NCBI GenBank assembly: GCA_020744425.1
Contig: JAGMUV010000022.1
Location: 62,001 to 126,000, forward strand
Direction: 5' to 3'
DNA length: 64,000 bases
From: Dactylonectria macrodidyma
Taxonomy: Eukaryota > Ascomycota > Sordariomycetes > Hypocreales > Nectriaceae
Shown: positions 30,290 to 40,319 of the stretch, in pieces
Layout: every line of letters starts with the position of its first letter
How positions within the stretch are numbered: position 1 is the first letter of the stretch
The notes under the pieces: model-generated
The model's input: only the letters and a program-made list of their open reading frames with translations
The model's database searches: none
Told to the model about the DNA's origin: nothing
Translations under genes and position numbers: made by a program

Positions 30290-33200
30290 TATTCTATCAC
30301 TGCTGAGGTGGTTGTGGATAGAAGTGGGTAGATGCAGACCCCTGCCAAGGCTTGGTATGCTTGTTAAGCTGCATACAGTAGTTGTTGCAGCGGTGGCGTT
30401 ACACGCGGTTGACTACCATTGATAGGAACTGAACGGTAAGGGGATACTCCAATAGATTACTGATCAGGGGATTCCCTTCCCCAGGCACCTATATCCGCTG
30501 AGGCTCTGGGTTCACAGCAGATACGTGATACTCTCGAGACTGACCATTATCAGGATCTAAGTCTGGGTGGCCATTTAACCAATATAGGCCATGGTGGTGA
30601 CTGGAACCCCTGCCCTGCCACTCGTAGCGACCCTAAAAGTCCGTTAGATTAAACTTCTGCTGCAGGATAATAGTCCTAAAGAGCGTATAACGCTTATGGA
30701 AGTGTGTCACATATCGGGATATCGGATTTTGCAGCTATAACAACAGTCAAGCTTTCTGCCCTTCATCATAAGGTTCCACAGCCACTTTCCTCGTCACTGG
30801 CCTCGTCATCAGCTTCGTCACAAGCTATGATCAGGAGGATAGCTAGATAAAGTCAAATAGTCCGTAGCATCCGTACCGCCTTGGCTGTCCGAGGTCATCA
30901 TCAGTCTCTTCATCTATAAGACTGACCCAAAGACCCTCATTAGATAGGAAGAATAGCAAGAGCTTCTCACACACATGATCACTTCCATCTCCTAGATGCA
31001 ACAAAGTGATAAGCGGCAATATGGGCGTTGTCTCTCAGTAATTGCCAGGACAGGGCCATCCGCGCCGCCTCAGGAGCTGCTTTCCACTCTTAGAATCAAG
31101 GCAAATGATGACATAGGGACTCCCAGTAGTAATCAGCCGCACTTGCAGGAACGAAAAGGCCAGGCCTGCCTAGATTATAGGCATATGCCTCCAATTCCTT
31201 CCTTTGCTTATACTAATATAGCCGGGTGCCCCTGATTACGGCGGCTTGGCGCGTGATCGACTGGATCAGGGCCTGAGCCTCTAGCTCGTCAGGCTTAGCC
31301 ATCGCTTCCTCGAGGTCAGCGCGCGTAAGGGAGTGACGGCGGCCTTCGTGTTAATTAACTAAATAGTTACTTCACTTTCTGACCTGCGCACGTAATAGCG
31401 TATTAAGAGCGACGAAAGGCCACGTCTTATAGCGGGCAAAACGTCCGTCTGGCTATCTCATTGTATAGGCAATATAGTCCTAGTACGTAATGCTCCGTAA
31501 GCAAGGCTCTATAAAGTCTGCCTTGCTGTCAGGGTAGAGAGTAGGGAACGCAAGCATTAATAGCAGCTAGGAACGGTTGAATTCGTTAATAGGAGTCCTG
31601 CGAATAGAAGGTAGTAGTATCTAGTATTAAGCCTGCGCGTTAGGCGGCATATGCTCAAGATCGGCCATACGCTCAGGGTCAGGAGTACTATAAAGGAATC
31701 GGGACTATAGGGTGTTTAATTTAGTATTAGTAACCTGTAAATTCGGGATTGCTGATGCGTCTATATCGCTAGGAACCTCTTCTACAGCGTCCTCAACCGG
31801 GCTGTAGGGGACCTTGCGGTTAGGTATGTCAGCCACTTGGCTAGCAATGGAAGCAACTATGCTGCCGTTAAGAGGAAGCCGTTGCAAGCGATCCTGCCTT
31901 ACGGCAATATTACGATAGCCTGGGTAGTGGCGCTATAAGTAATGCAGCCAGGTTAATAGGCATGAGCGGCATACTTAGAAATCGTAAGCAAACTATTACT
32001 AGAAGTAAGGGTCGCCCTCTATATTAAGAGGGCGTAGGAGTATGATATCTAGATCTTCAAGTAGGACTAGGAGCTCTATATATAGCCTACTAATATTACG
32101 AAGGAAGTGAATAATATAGCCGCGGTATTTATACTAAGCGCCACGTACTTATAGGACCTTCACATATACGTAAACCCTAGCAATCAGCATCTCCTTAACC
32201 ATCGTTAGATCAGGTAGATTGCTAGGGACTTCCCCGAAGTCAAGGTTATTCGCAGCACTAAAGAAGTAAGGCTCGTTAGGGGCTCTTTCCTTATCTCGAC
32301 TCATGCAGCAGCTGCAGATTTTCAAGCTATTTCTCTTCATATCGAACCAACCCTCCTAGCAGCGAATGCAACTATGCATCTTATCATCATTCAGGGCAGT
32401 ATAGAACTCCCGCGCAAAGGCCTGATCCTCCTCACTAAGGGCAGGCAAGCTAAGGTCCGCTATAAAAGGTGGATCAACTATCTGATTAAACTGTCGCTCT
32501 TAAGGCTGTGGCCGTGACCGTGGGTTAAAGGTGCCTTAATATGTATAGCGGCCGCGGCGATAGCCCTGTGGTAGTAATGAAGGAGTGGTGGGGAACGATT
32601 CCTGTGGTATAGGCATGCTTAGCATAATAGGAGCTATTGGAAGAGTGCCTTAAGGAATTAGCGTTTAAGAAATCGGCATGCCCAGAACTACTATTAGCAG
32701 GCTAAGGGTAGGAGTGATAGGGGAATGTCCCTCTACCGCGCTTGGGGTAGATGGCTCCAGCAGAGGTCTAGGCAGTCCCTAGAGTGCGGGTACTAGGCGA
32801 CGGAATAAAGCAGGCGTAGCAGGAGGTTGTAAGCCGTGCACAAACGCAGGCGTTAGCGCAGTCCGCCTTAGAGGCGTCAGGTTAGCTAGAGAATTGGTCC
32901 TTTTTGTGGCTCTGCGTAGTAATAGTCTCAAGGCGATATTCCGCATAGCGGCAACGGCGGCTCGAGATTCAGCTACACGTTCCCTTCGGCGTGCTCTATA
33001 GCTAGCACAGTCTCCTATACACTTCCTAGGGTCCTTAACGCTTCGAAATTCGACTTCAGGCAGGTCTTGCTTGCAGGTGTGGCAGATTCGAACTGCCTGA
33101 GGTATATCGTCCTCTATTTGGCCATATATGTATCCACCTCTTACCCACTTAGACTGCTGGATATCGCTCGGGCAAGGAGGCTTTATAACGGCTTACGTCT

Positions 33201-33710
33201 AATACCGTGATAGATCTCAATAGGGAGGCTGTCTTTAAGGTAGTTAGATCACGTCTGAATGGCCAGGGAGTAAACTGCACTGCTTTCCGGAGACAGAGTA
33301 ACCGGGGAATCTTCAGAGGTAGGCTGGCTGCGGAGGTAATATGTGAACCTAGATACTGTTAGCAATCTGATGAGTTTGATAGATTTGATGGAAAAGGGAA
33401 GCAGCTGCTACGTAGGTTAGTGTAAGGAGTAAGGGGCACGGGGGTTATTCAGTAAGGATCGTGCTTAGCAACCCAACAAATTGATTGCATTAAAGTAAAG
33501 AAGAACTGAAAGCTCTTAGAGAGATTGCCAAGCTAGCGAGTTACCTAGTCAACGCTTAGGGGGTGGTTTGTGGCGATGCCTTCATTTGGTGGCGTTAACG
33601 GTCGACCAATTCGCGCACGAGTTGAGCACATGCCAGGCCAATTAGCCAACCACAGGAGGTTTTATGCTCGATTCTTTCTGACTGAGTAAAACGCCCTTCG
33701 GGCTGAATAA
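30290..33710 (-). mobile_element. Helitron family A, copy 2 (3'-truncated)
   Basis: Collinear with 1-1766 over its right part and continuing further into the Rep domain. Its 5' end coincides with the copy-1 end (shared sequence stops at 33710, hairpin GCCCTTCGGGC just inside). On the left it ends near 30290, close to the hAT relic, without reaching any helicase sequence, so about half of the element is missing. Its Rep reading frame is described separately. Confidence 0.75.
30310..33150 (-). pseudogene. Helitron A Rep (DUF6570 + Helitron_like_N), degraded
   Basis: Minus-strand frames give, in order: the DUF6570-like block (NNLDFGEVPSNLPDLTMVKE, MLIARVYVYVKVL; about 32150-32340); the LAFPTLYPDSKADFIEP / DYIAYTMRQPDGRFARYKTW / FVALNTLLRAQVRK blocks (about 31370-31570); LTRADLEEAMAKPDELEAQA; AYNLGRPGLFVPASAADYYW; EWKAAPEAARMALSW and RDNAHIAAYHF (about 31000-31200); the metal-binding HUH motif region RYEWQGRGSSHHHGLYWL, whose HHH codons are 30591-30599; and VNRVQRHRCNNYYCMQLNKH. 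This is the canonical Helitron Rep order. Many stops (TAG, TAA, TGA) interrupt it. The catalytic-Tyr segment and helicase are absent. Confidence 0.8.
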
Positions 33711-33794
33711 AATACTCATCCTGAGCTAGTTACGCAATGTAATCGGTGTAGCTGTTGATTACGTTGAGTTATTTGGGTCTCTGGTCCCAAGCTA

Positions 33795-34026
33795 CAGTGG
33801 GGTGCAAAAAGTTTGAATCCAAATCTAAGTACCGCTAGGAATGAGCTAGCTTTATTAGGCTGCATACTACCGCGCCGCCCTAAGAATCCCTAAGCAAGCT
33901 GAAGGGGTAGCGGGAAACTCTAGATTAGGGTTAGGGTTATAAAAGCAGCGAGACTCCATTATCCTAATTTGGTTAAGCTCTTTTTGCGCCGCTTGGATTT
34001 GGATTCAAACTTTTTGCACCCCACTG
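33795..34026. mobile_element. Tc1/mariner-type MITE, 232 bp
   Basis: Near-perfect terminal inverted repeats of about 32 bp: CAGTGGGGTGCAAAAAGTTT at the left and its complement ending at 34026. TA is duplicated at 33793-33794 and 34027-34028. There is no coding capacity. The interior contains (TTAGGG)2 around 33925-33937, identical to the telomere unit. The parent transposase of this MITE is not among those in the window, since none of the other TIRs match. Confidence 0.92.
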
Positions 34027-34602
34027 TAGATAGATTTAAGCTAGTAACCCAAGTCGGGCGGAAAAGTCCGCGGTCCCTCAAGGGACCAGCCGTTACCGTG
34101 CGTCATTCCAAGTGTTTGAACCAATCACTCCCGCCTGTGTTAGCTTGGTTTGGAAGAGAGCTGGTTGAAACCTCACGGGTAAGTCCGAGACGGGGTTTGT
34201 GGCGACAGGGATGATCACCACACAACCCGGGCGAACCGGTCGGCCAGGTGTTTTGCAGGCGGCATGGGCTCGACTGACTGGATTATATTAGGTGGAGTGC
34301 CAAGCGAGGCTGCGAAACAAGGTCGTCAGATGAAAACAAGCTGGCCAGTCTGACTTCGACCTGGCATACCTTCTCCATGCCAGCATCCACAGACCAAGTT
34401 TCTTAGGTATATAAACATCCTCTTCTCCACATCATGACTTATAAAATCATCTCAAACTCGACCCCACCCAGACCACTCTCAGCCAACACCTGACGCAACA
34501 TCGACTTCGCCTTGAATAACCAAGTAAGACCAGCCTCCCCATCTACCCTCGTGCCACACGCATGCCCTGCTCACAGGCAACCGTCCCTCTAGACTCATCA
34601 CA
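34027..34602 (+). promoter_or_regulatory. Upstream region of the secreted-protein gene, with TATA box
   Basis: TATATAAA at 34408-34415 lies about 190 bp before the ATG at 34603, followed by a pyrimidine-rich stretch and an A/C-rich leader (ATCACA just before ATG), a usual fungal layout. Nothing coding is supported in 34027-34400. The MITE at 33795-34026 forms the distal border. Confidence 0.55.
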
Positions 34603-34941
34603 ATGGTCAACCCATTCTACTTTGTCTATGCTTTGGCCACCGTAGCCGGCGTTCAGGCCTGTGAAAGGACCTGCTTTGCGATGGGGACCACCAGTGACAG
34701 GCACGGCGAAACTTGCACCTACGATTGCCCGAACATGTGTCCCGGGATGCGCGACTACCAGGCCCGCGACGAGTTTCTGTCTGCCCTTCACTCGGCTGGG
34801 CATTCCTGCTCCGCCAAGAAGGGAACCCCAATGGTCATTTGCAGGAAGACATCCAAATTTGGTAGCTGCTATGACCACTACTGGTCCTGCGGATCGGGAT
34901 GTAAATCCCACCACAAGTGTCGCACTGAGTGTGCTTTTTAG
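34603..34941 (+). CDS. Small secreted cysteine-rich protein (effector-like)
   Basis: A 112-residue intronless protein. Residues 1-19 (MVNPFYFVYALATVAGVQA) form a typical signal peptide with an AxA-like cleavage site; the mature chain begins about CERTC. The mature part of about 93 residues has 12 cysteines, spaced C-x3-C, C-x3-C-x3-C, single Cys residues, then C-x3-C and C-x3-C at the end, enough for six disulfides. No known domain is recognised. Size, signal peptide, high Cys content and transposon-rich location match candidate effectors or antimicrobial-like secreted proteins of fungi; function is inference only. A TATA box is present upstream. It ends 29 bp before the target TA of the foldback element (34971-34972), so its terminator must lie in or at the edge of that transposon. 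Confidence 0.72.
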   Translation: MVNPFYFVYALATVAGVQACERTCFAMGTTSDRHGETCTYDCPNMCPGMRDYQARDEFLSALHSAGHSCSAKKGTPMVICRKTSKFGSCYDHYWSCGSGCKSHHKCRTECAF

Positions 34942-35029
34942 CAAAGTGAAATGATGAGTGTCACGGGCACTACTAGGGGGGTCTCGTCATTTTTCAGCTC
35001 AACCCCCCGTTCGTCCCTCACGGGGGGTA

Positions 35030-37703
35030 CGTTGACTAGCCAAAAGTTCGGCGACTAGCCAAATTTAGGTACTTCAATACACACCAAAATCTTGGTGCAG
35101 ACGAGGTACCTCCATTATAGCGATTACATGGGGTCAGTTACATCAGTATGTTCTAAACGAAAAGTCAGGCTGGTGTAAGTGACTGACCAAAGTGCCATTT
35201 TCTTCATTTCTAGCATCATTTCTAGTCATCTTCTTCGTCTTTTAGGATCAGGAACTCGCCCTGACTATTCTCAATTACATCTTCTGTGATAACCTCAATT
35301 CCATCAGCTTCCAAAGTCAACTGTTTCCTTCCAAGAGCCCGTTCCTGTGCGTTGAGAATAGCAAAGTTAACTGCTTCTTGGACCACTTCGGGGTCGTAGT
35401 CTCTCGGCCAAGATCCTGTTCCTTGCCATATATCGTCACCTATTCCTAGCTGCTGAAGTTGGCGATGAAGAGCATATTTCTGAGCAAGCCACTGACTCGA
35501 AGCAAGGTGAGAACGCCGGTCAGTTTTGGACCACCAGTTGCTGCGTTTTAGCCGTAGCTGATACAGCGGCTTCCAGGCTCTTCTAGGGTTACTATATATG
35601 ACTTCGACCCTCACAGCTGTGATACTAGGCCTCACATATGACCTGACATCACGTATCCAACGGCGTAAAAAGAGACCTTCATCTTGGCTGTCTCTTCGTA
35701 AAATCCGCTTCTTCTCATCAGCCTGTGCAGCTTGTTGATTGTGTTCATCATTTAAGACTCGAAGCCTCACATCACCGACGCTAATTGGGCCGTATTTTGC
35801 TATGACTGACGTCTGTGTTTGGAGGGCTGATCGTCTCGTAGCCTTCTGTTTGAGACGGTGTAGCTCCTGAGTTGCGGTAATACCATTCAGGGCCAGTGTG
35901 TTGCTAGCAGTGACTGCATATTCAAATACACGCATGACTGACGGGGTTAACGGCACCCCTGATGTAATTGATGTGTGTATACGAAGCATCACGTAGTCCT
36001 GATATTTCTCAATAGCCTTCATTCATAGCGGTGGTGTAGCTGCCCTTCTCCAGTCATACGCTTCTAACGGCACCCTCTGAGGAGTCACAGGGGTTGTGAA
36101 GCTATCACGGCTCTGTTGTTATGGTGTTGTGATTACTGAGGAAGAGCTAACTTCGACGTGACCTAGGAGACTCTCAACAGAGATATCTGCGGTTAGTGAT
36201 GACAGCGGATCCTTGAGGTTATCTAGGACCTTAGCTGGGTTATGAGGAAACAGGCCGCATTTCTCCCAAGCAGAGAGAATTGTGCTCTTCCGGAAGGTCC
36301 GTTCTCATATCTCTTGGAGGTAGTATAAGAAGTCGGTCTTATTGAAGTCATTAGCACCGTCAGCGATTTCCCTATATAGGATATACTGATACCACTTCTT
36401 ATATACATTAAAAACACCAACATCAAGAGGCTAAAGATGATGTGTAAGATGCGGAAGCATAGGAAACAGCCGATATTATACTGACTGCAAAAATAGAAGA
36501 TTTCATACGTAAAGTGGCTCTCGCACCCATCCATAAGAAGCAGCCGCTTCTCTTCCGGGTTAGAAGGCCGTGTAAGTCGCTCAAAGTGCTTAGCCCACTC
36601 GAGAGCTAGCACGTCATTAATATACCCCTTACTACTAGTGATAATCGTAGTATCGTCACTAAGGCGATTTTGGACCCATTTGACAGGAATGTTAATACCG
36701 GGCATGATGATAAAGGGAGGAATAGAAGCACCAGCAGCCGAAATCGACTCAACCGCGGTCACAGAGATAGTGATGTGTGCATCAGTTAGAATAGGCTGTT
36801 CAACCTCTCGAAAAGTCCATACGAAAGTGCCTTTCTAGAGATATCCGATCATAAAGCCCGTCTCATCGAAGTTCCAGATATTCTCAATTTTAATGCCATT
36901 TTCACGCACAAAGTCTTCAAAAGCGCAGAAGAAAGCCTCGATGTAGGCGCGGTCTTGCATCGCTTTCCGCTTCACATCACGGGTCATAGACTGCTTCATG
37001 TTAAAGGTGCTTTTCCAGCGCTTCATGAAGCGCTTAGCCCAGCTATGTAAAGCTTTTCGTGAGTGGCCAGAAGCTCTCAGTATAGCATTTGCGTTGTGTT
37101 GAAGAGACCGAAGTTGAATATGGTGGCCCCGTGTGACCCGGCGATGTGCCCAACACAGTACTGCCTGCTCCTGCGTGTCGGTCAAGAGAGTGTTATTACC
37201 GCCATTTTGGGTAGTAGGCTTCGCTCCTTTAGTACGGCTCAGGAGTCTATCATATGGGACCCTCAAGTCTCGCGATGCCGTGGCAACAGAGCGATAATAA
37301 CCCTCGTGGAAGAGCTCTGCTGCAGCAACAGTGCGCTACTCGAGGTTGCCGTCATTATGCCGCGAGAAATTGGGCTTCCCGGTACTAGGATTGATCCACT
37401 TTTGCACTACAGATAGTTAAGGTTCTGGGCTACAAGATGATACATCCTGATCACGAATTGACGAAGAACTCATAATGTTGTGGTGGTTTGAACTTATAGC
37501 GTTTTAGTGAATGCTACCAATTTGAGGATATGGTAATGCGGGGTTGGTGTTGCAGATGTATCACAGCGCGGGGTTGTGCATACGCCTTGTATGTAAAGGA
37601 GTTATTCGATTAAACATTGGTACTTAATTTTACTAAGGCGCACAGCTATTTTCTAGGTATCTTTCTTAGCTCGGTGAGTCGCCGAACTTTTGGCTAGTCA
37701 ACG
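35030..37703 (-). mobile_element. Fot1-like (pogo clade) transposon, inner element
   Basis: TIRs of about 28 bp (CGTTGACTAGCCAAAAGTTC and on) at 35030 and, inverted, ending at 37703; TA at 35028-35029 and 37704-37705. It encodes a transposase on the minus strand, described next. Length (2674 bp) is large for Fot1 because the coding region has a long C-terminal extension. Confidence 0.88.
35222..37266 (-). pseudogene. Fot1-like DDE transposase with long C-terminal extension, RIP-degraded
   Basis: From about 37266 down: an HTH/CENPB-type DNA-binding region (LLTDTQEQAVLCWAHRRVTR, SWAKRFMKRWKSTFNMKQS), then NIWNFDETGFMIGYL with the first catalytic Asp, a TAG, VTAVESISAAGASIPPFIIM, RLLLMDGCESHFTYE (second Asp), a TAG just before PLDVGVFNVYKKWYQYIL (third Asp), NDFNKTDFLYYLQEI and a TGA. 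Downstream, an open 266-residue frame (35222-36022) encodes the C-terminal region (LHRLKQKATRRSALQTQ, YDPEVVQEAVNFAILNAQER, acidic end). The stops are TAG/TGA at positions where Gln, Trp or Arg are expected. The acid residues themselves survive. Inactive as it stands. Confidence 0.82.
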
Positions 37704-37764
37704 TACCCCCCGTTCGTCCCTCACGGGGGGTTGAGCTGAAAAGAAATGACGAGACCCCCTAGTA

Positions 37765-38300
37765 GGCTCTTGCGCGCCAGGGACGAGAAATTATTCCACA
37801 GCTCAGGGGCACTAAGGCGTAACGGTCGTGCGCCTAGGCTAGCCTGTACGTGGTATAGGATATCTGTTAGTGCGGGTTCCTAAGGGACAGAGCGGTTAGG
37901 TCACTTACTGAGCGGTAGTCGAAGTGTTACATTACCGGTAGGTAATAGTCAATGTACGATAATGCGTAGCAGTCAGAGTAGATTAAGGTAACAAAGTTAT
38001 ATTAATAGCTGGTCGGCTAAGGGTCTATGGGAGTGGTAACTAATTAATCGCCCTGATTAATTACATCACTGTCCTGTAGTACCCACATGTTACTCCTTCA
38101 ATCAACACAACGACTTAAAACTGATGCCTCTCTCTCTCACTCAAACTCACTCTTGTCACCTTCCCCTCAATTAAATTTTTCTTAGCACTGGCTGTTAGTC
38201 GGCTGTTAAGACCAGGGGTCTGACCGCCTGGTGTTCCTACCGACATTGCACATACCATGCACCACCTACCAATGACTAACACCCACCAATGACTAACTTA
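37765..38300. other. Intergenic, no gene; short direct repeat at 38269-38298
   Basis: No coding sequence is supported. Near the right end ACCAATGACTAAC occurs twice in tandem (about 38267-38297), just outside the Tc1 element. A TC-rich tract is at 38128-38170. Confidence 0.4.
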
Positions 38301-39665
38301 CAATTATGTGACAAAAGTCTGACCCCACCCGACGCGGCCGCGACACCCCCTCCTTCTTCAACACACCACAACTCGGCATTGAGATGTCCAATCCGCGTCA
38401 TTTTGGGGACATCATATGTCCCGATCGTCAAAGAGGCCATGAATTTAGTCCAGAAGCGAAAGCTGTGATGATTCACATGCTACATGAGGGCAAGTCCGCT
38501 AGGTACGTCGCAGATCAGTTTTACACTGACCATAAGACCGTCCTCAAGATCGATAAAAAGTTTAACACTTCAGCCACGCTGGAAAATCGACCAAGAAGTG
38601 GACGGCCCCATAAGCTTAATAGAGTGGAAAGGCGGTATATCTTACGTTTGATCCGCCAGGACCGTCTAATCTCGTGGGACGCCCTTGTCGGCAGCATGGG
38701 TGGCCAGGTGTCACGACGGACAGTCCAGCGCGCTGTTTCCTTCCATTACCGGCGTAAATGGAAAGCTATGGAGAGGCTGAAGCTTAATAAAGATAAAGCA
38801 AAAGCAAGGCTACGCTGGTGTCAAGCTTAGCTTGAGGATATTGAAGAATTAAAAGAGGTATGGTGTTTTAAAGTTAGAGCACCTGTCCACCCGCTCACCA
38901 GTCTAGATCATCAACTCCGACGAGGGTTCTATCCAGAATAAAAGCAACAACCCCAACGTCTATGCCTTCCGGCTTCCTCATGAAAAGTATAATAAGGAAG
39001 TGGTCAATCAGGGGAACCATGGAAAACCTACGATTTCTATGATGTTTTGGGCAGCAATGTGGAAGACAGACCGTACATCGATTATCCTCATGACGCGCGA
39101 TGAGATCGCCCGGAGAAACGGGTTTTCTTCAGCAAATTATATTAAAGCACTTGAAGAAGGTCTCCTACCTCAGTATGACGGCACCCGTGTTTTTCAGCAA
39201 GATAATGCACCAATTCATCGCTCAGAGGAGACTATGACTTGGCTGCTGGAGCATGGAATTGAGCCGCTCGATTGGCCTCCCCATTCCCCAGATTTAAGCC
39301 CCATTGAGAACATTTGGAGCATTCTGAAGAGACAAATTCGTAAACAATTCCCTCATCTTCAAGATTTAAAAGACAATGAGGCAGACAGCAGAATTCTAAC
39401 TCTGCGTTGAAGACGTGTGGAGGGCGATTCCCCCAGGAGCAGATTTTGGCATGCCTTAATTCCCTTGAGAAAAGACTGTAGGCCTGCATCCGCACCCGGG
39501 GGTGGTATACAAAATATTGAAGAGGGAAGTCAGGGCTTTTATTTTATCAAGTTATTATTAGAATTGGATGTAATTTGGTTGAGAAATGTATAAGTGAAGT
39601 TACGTGGTCATAATGCAGGATGTTGCATTTGGTGTGAGTGGGGGCAGACTTTTGGCATGTTACTG
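38301..39665 (+). mobile_element. Tc1-type transposon (DD34E), 1365 bp
   Basis: Imperfect TIRs: CAATTATGTGACAAAAGTCT at the left and, inverted, CAGTAACATGCCAAAAGTCT at the right, flanked by TA (38299-38300 and 39666-39667). It contains one Tc1/mariner transposase gene in plus orientation. TIR divergence and coding lesions indicate an old copy. Confidence 0.85.
38384..39530 (+). pseudogene. Tc1/mariner transposase, DD34E, disrupted
   Basis: N-terminal paired HTHs (EFSPEAKAVMIHMLHEGKSA, NRPRSGRPHKL with the GRPR-like AT-hook, ISWDALVGSMGGQVSRRTVQ). TAG at 38828-38830 interrupts shortly before a plausible 49-bp intron (38858-38906). After it, the frame reads IINSDEGSIQN (first Asp at 38919), GKPTISMMFWAAM, VFQQDNAPIHRS (second Asp at 39201) and WPPHSPDLSPIENIWSILK (Glu at 39306; 34 residues after the second Asp). 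The first Asp is in the same frame as the second. C-terminal blocks (EDVWRAIP, ILACLNSLEKRL) survive in shifted frames to about 39530. All three catalytic residues are intact, but the stop and frameshifts inactivate it. Confidence 0.85.
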
Positions 39666-39757
39666 TAGCGTAAAACCACCTACTGCCCACGCAAACTCTA
39701 CAACTTCACTTACACCGCATTCGGCCACATATAAAGATAGTCATAAGGTGAAACTTG

Positions 39758-39779
39758 TGATGCATAATTTTATGCATCA
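39758..39779. repeat. Perfect short hairpin
   Basis: TGATGCATAA-TT-TTATGCATCA, a 10-bp perfect stem with a 2-base loop, in a gene-free stretch between the Tc1 element and the HTH relic. Likely incidental. Confidence 0.6.
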
Positions 39780-39922
39780 TGTTTTGTGCTAGCTATTTTC
39801 TTTTCCGAACGCTACCAATTTTACGGACCTCCTGAAGTATGAAAATTGGCATTTTCTCTCTATTCCTCCCTATTGACTTGAGATTATTTGTATGTGTTTT
39901 ACCTGCCTGAAATCTTTTTAAA

Positions 39923-40219
39923 ATGCCTTATCGTGTTTATACTGAAGAAACCCTAGCTACCGCTCTTTTCAATATTATAGATAATAGCATATCGTAATAC
40001 GAGGCTGTATAAAAACATGGGGTCCTTCAATCTACTCTTTCTAAGAGACTTCAAGGTCAACAGAGTGGAAAAGAGGTTATTCAGCCTGCATAATGCCTTT
40101 CAGCCTCTTAATAAACCCGATTAGTTAAATGGTTACTACGGCAGGAATCTCTGGGTTATGCACTATCTTATAGGCAACTATGAACTTATGTGCTGTAAAG
40201 TCCTTATATATAAAATATA
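39923..40219 (+). pseudogene. N-terminal HTH relic of a different Fot1-like transposase
   Basis: The frame from ATG at 39923 reads MPYRVYTEETLATALFNIID, NSIS, stop, YEAV, stop, KHGVLQSTLSKRLQGQQSGK, EVIQPA, stop, then TRLVKWLLRQESLGYALSYR. This is the psq-type HTH followed by the start of the CENPB/Tc5 HTH of pogo-clade transposases, of a family different from the two others here. Stops are TAG/TAA. The relic is cut at 40220 by insertion of the pogo element. Its immediate flank (GTAAAGTCCTTATATATAAA) recurs uninterrupted at 54440-54500. Confidence 0.7.
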
Positions 40220-40319
40220 TAACGTACTTGATAAGTGAGTGGGCCAAACAAGTGAGTGGGCCAAAAATCCCTCAATCTCTCATCTTTTCAATTAATCAAT
40301 TGATTCTCAACCACTAAAG

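Larger units (their letters stand above)
34973..37762. mobile_element. Foldback/MITE-like element enclosing a Fot1-like transposon
   Basis: Outer arms are inverted: CTAGGGGGGTCTCGTCATTT at 34973 and its complement ending at 37762, flanked by TA (34971-34972, 37763-37764). Inside each arm is a 25-bp hairpin-forming core (CCCCCCGT ... ACGGGGGG) present in the same orientation on both sides (35003-35027 and 37706-37730). Between the two cores sits a 2.67-kb transposon whose own TIR starts CGTTGACTAGCC and is bordered by TA on each side. See the findings for the two interpretations. Confidence 0.8.

Noticed and set aside
34973..37762. Reading the outer arms and the inner element as one transposon with an 85-bp TIR
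   Set aside because: The 25-bp hairpin core is in direct, not inverted, orientation at the two sides, and a separate TA-bordered TIR starts just inside; a nested structure fits better, though copies elsewhere are needed to decide.
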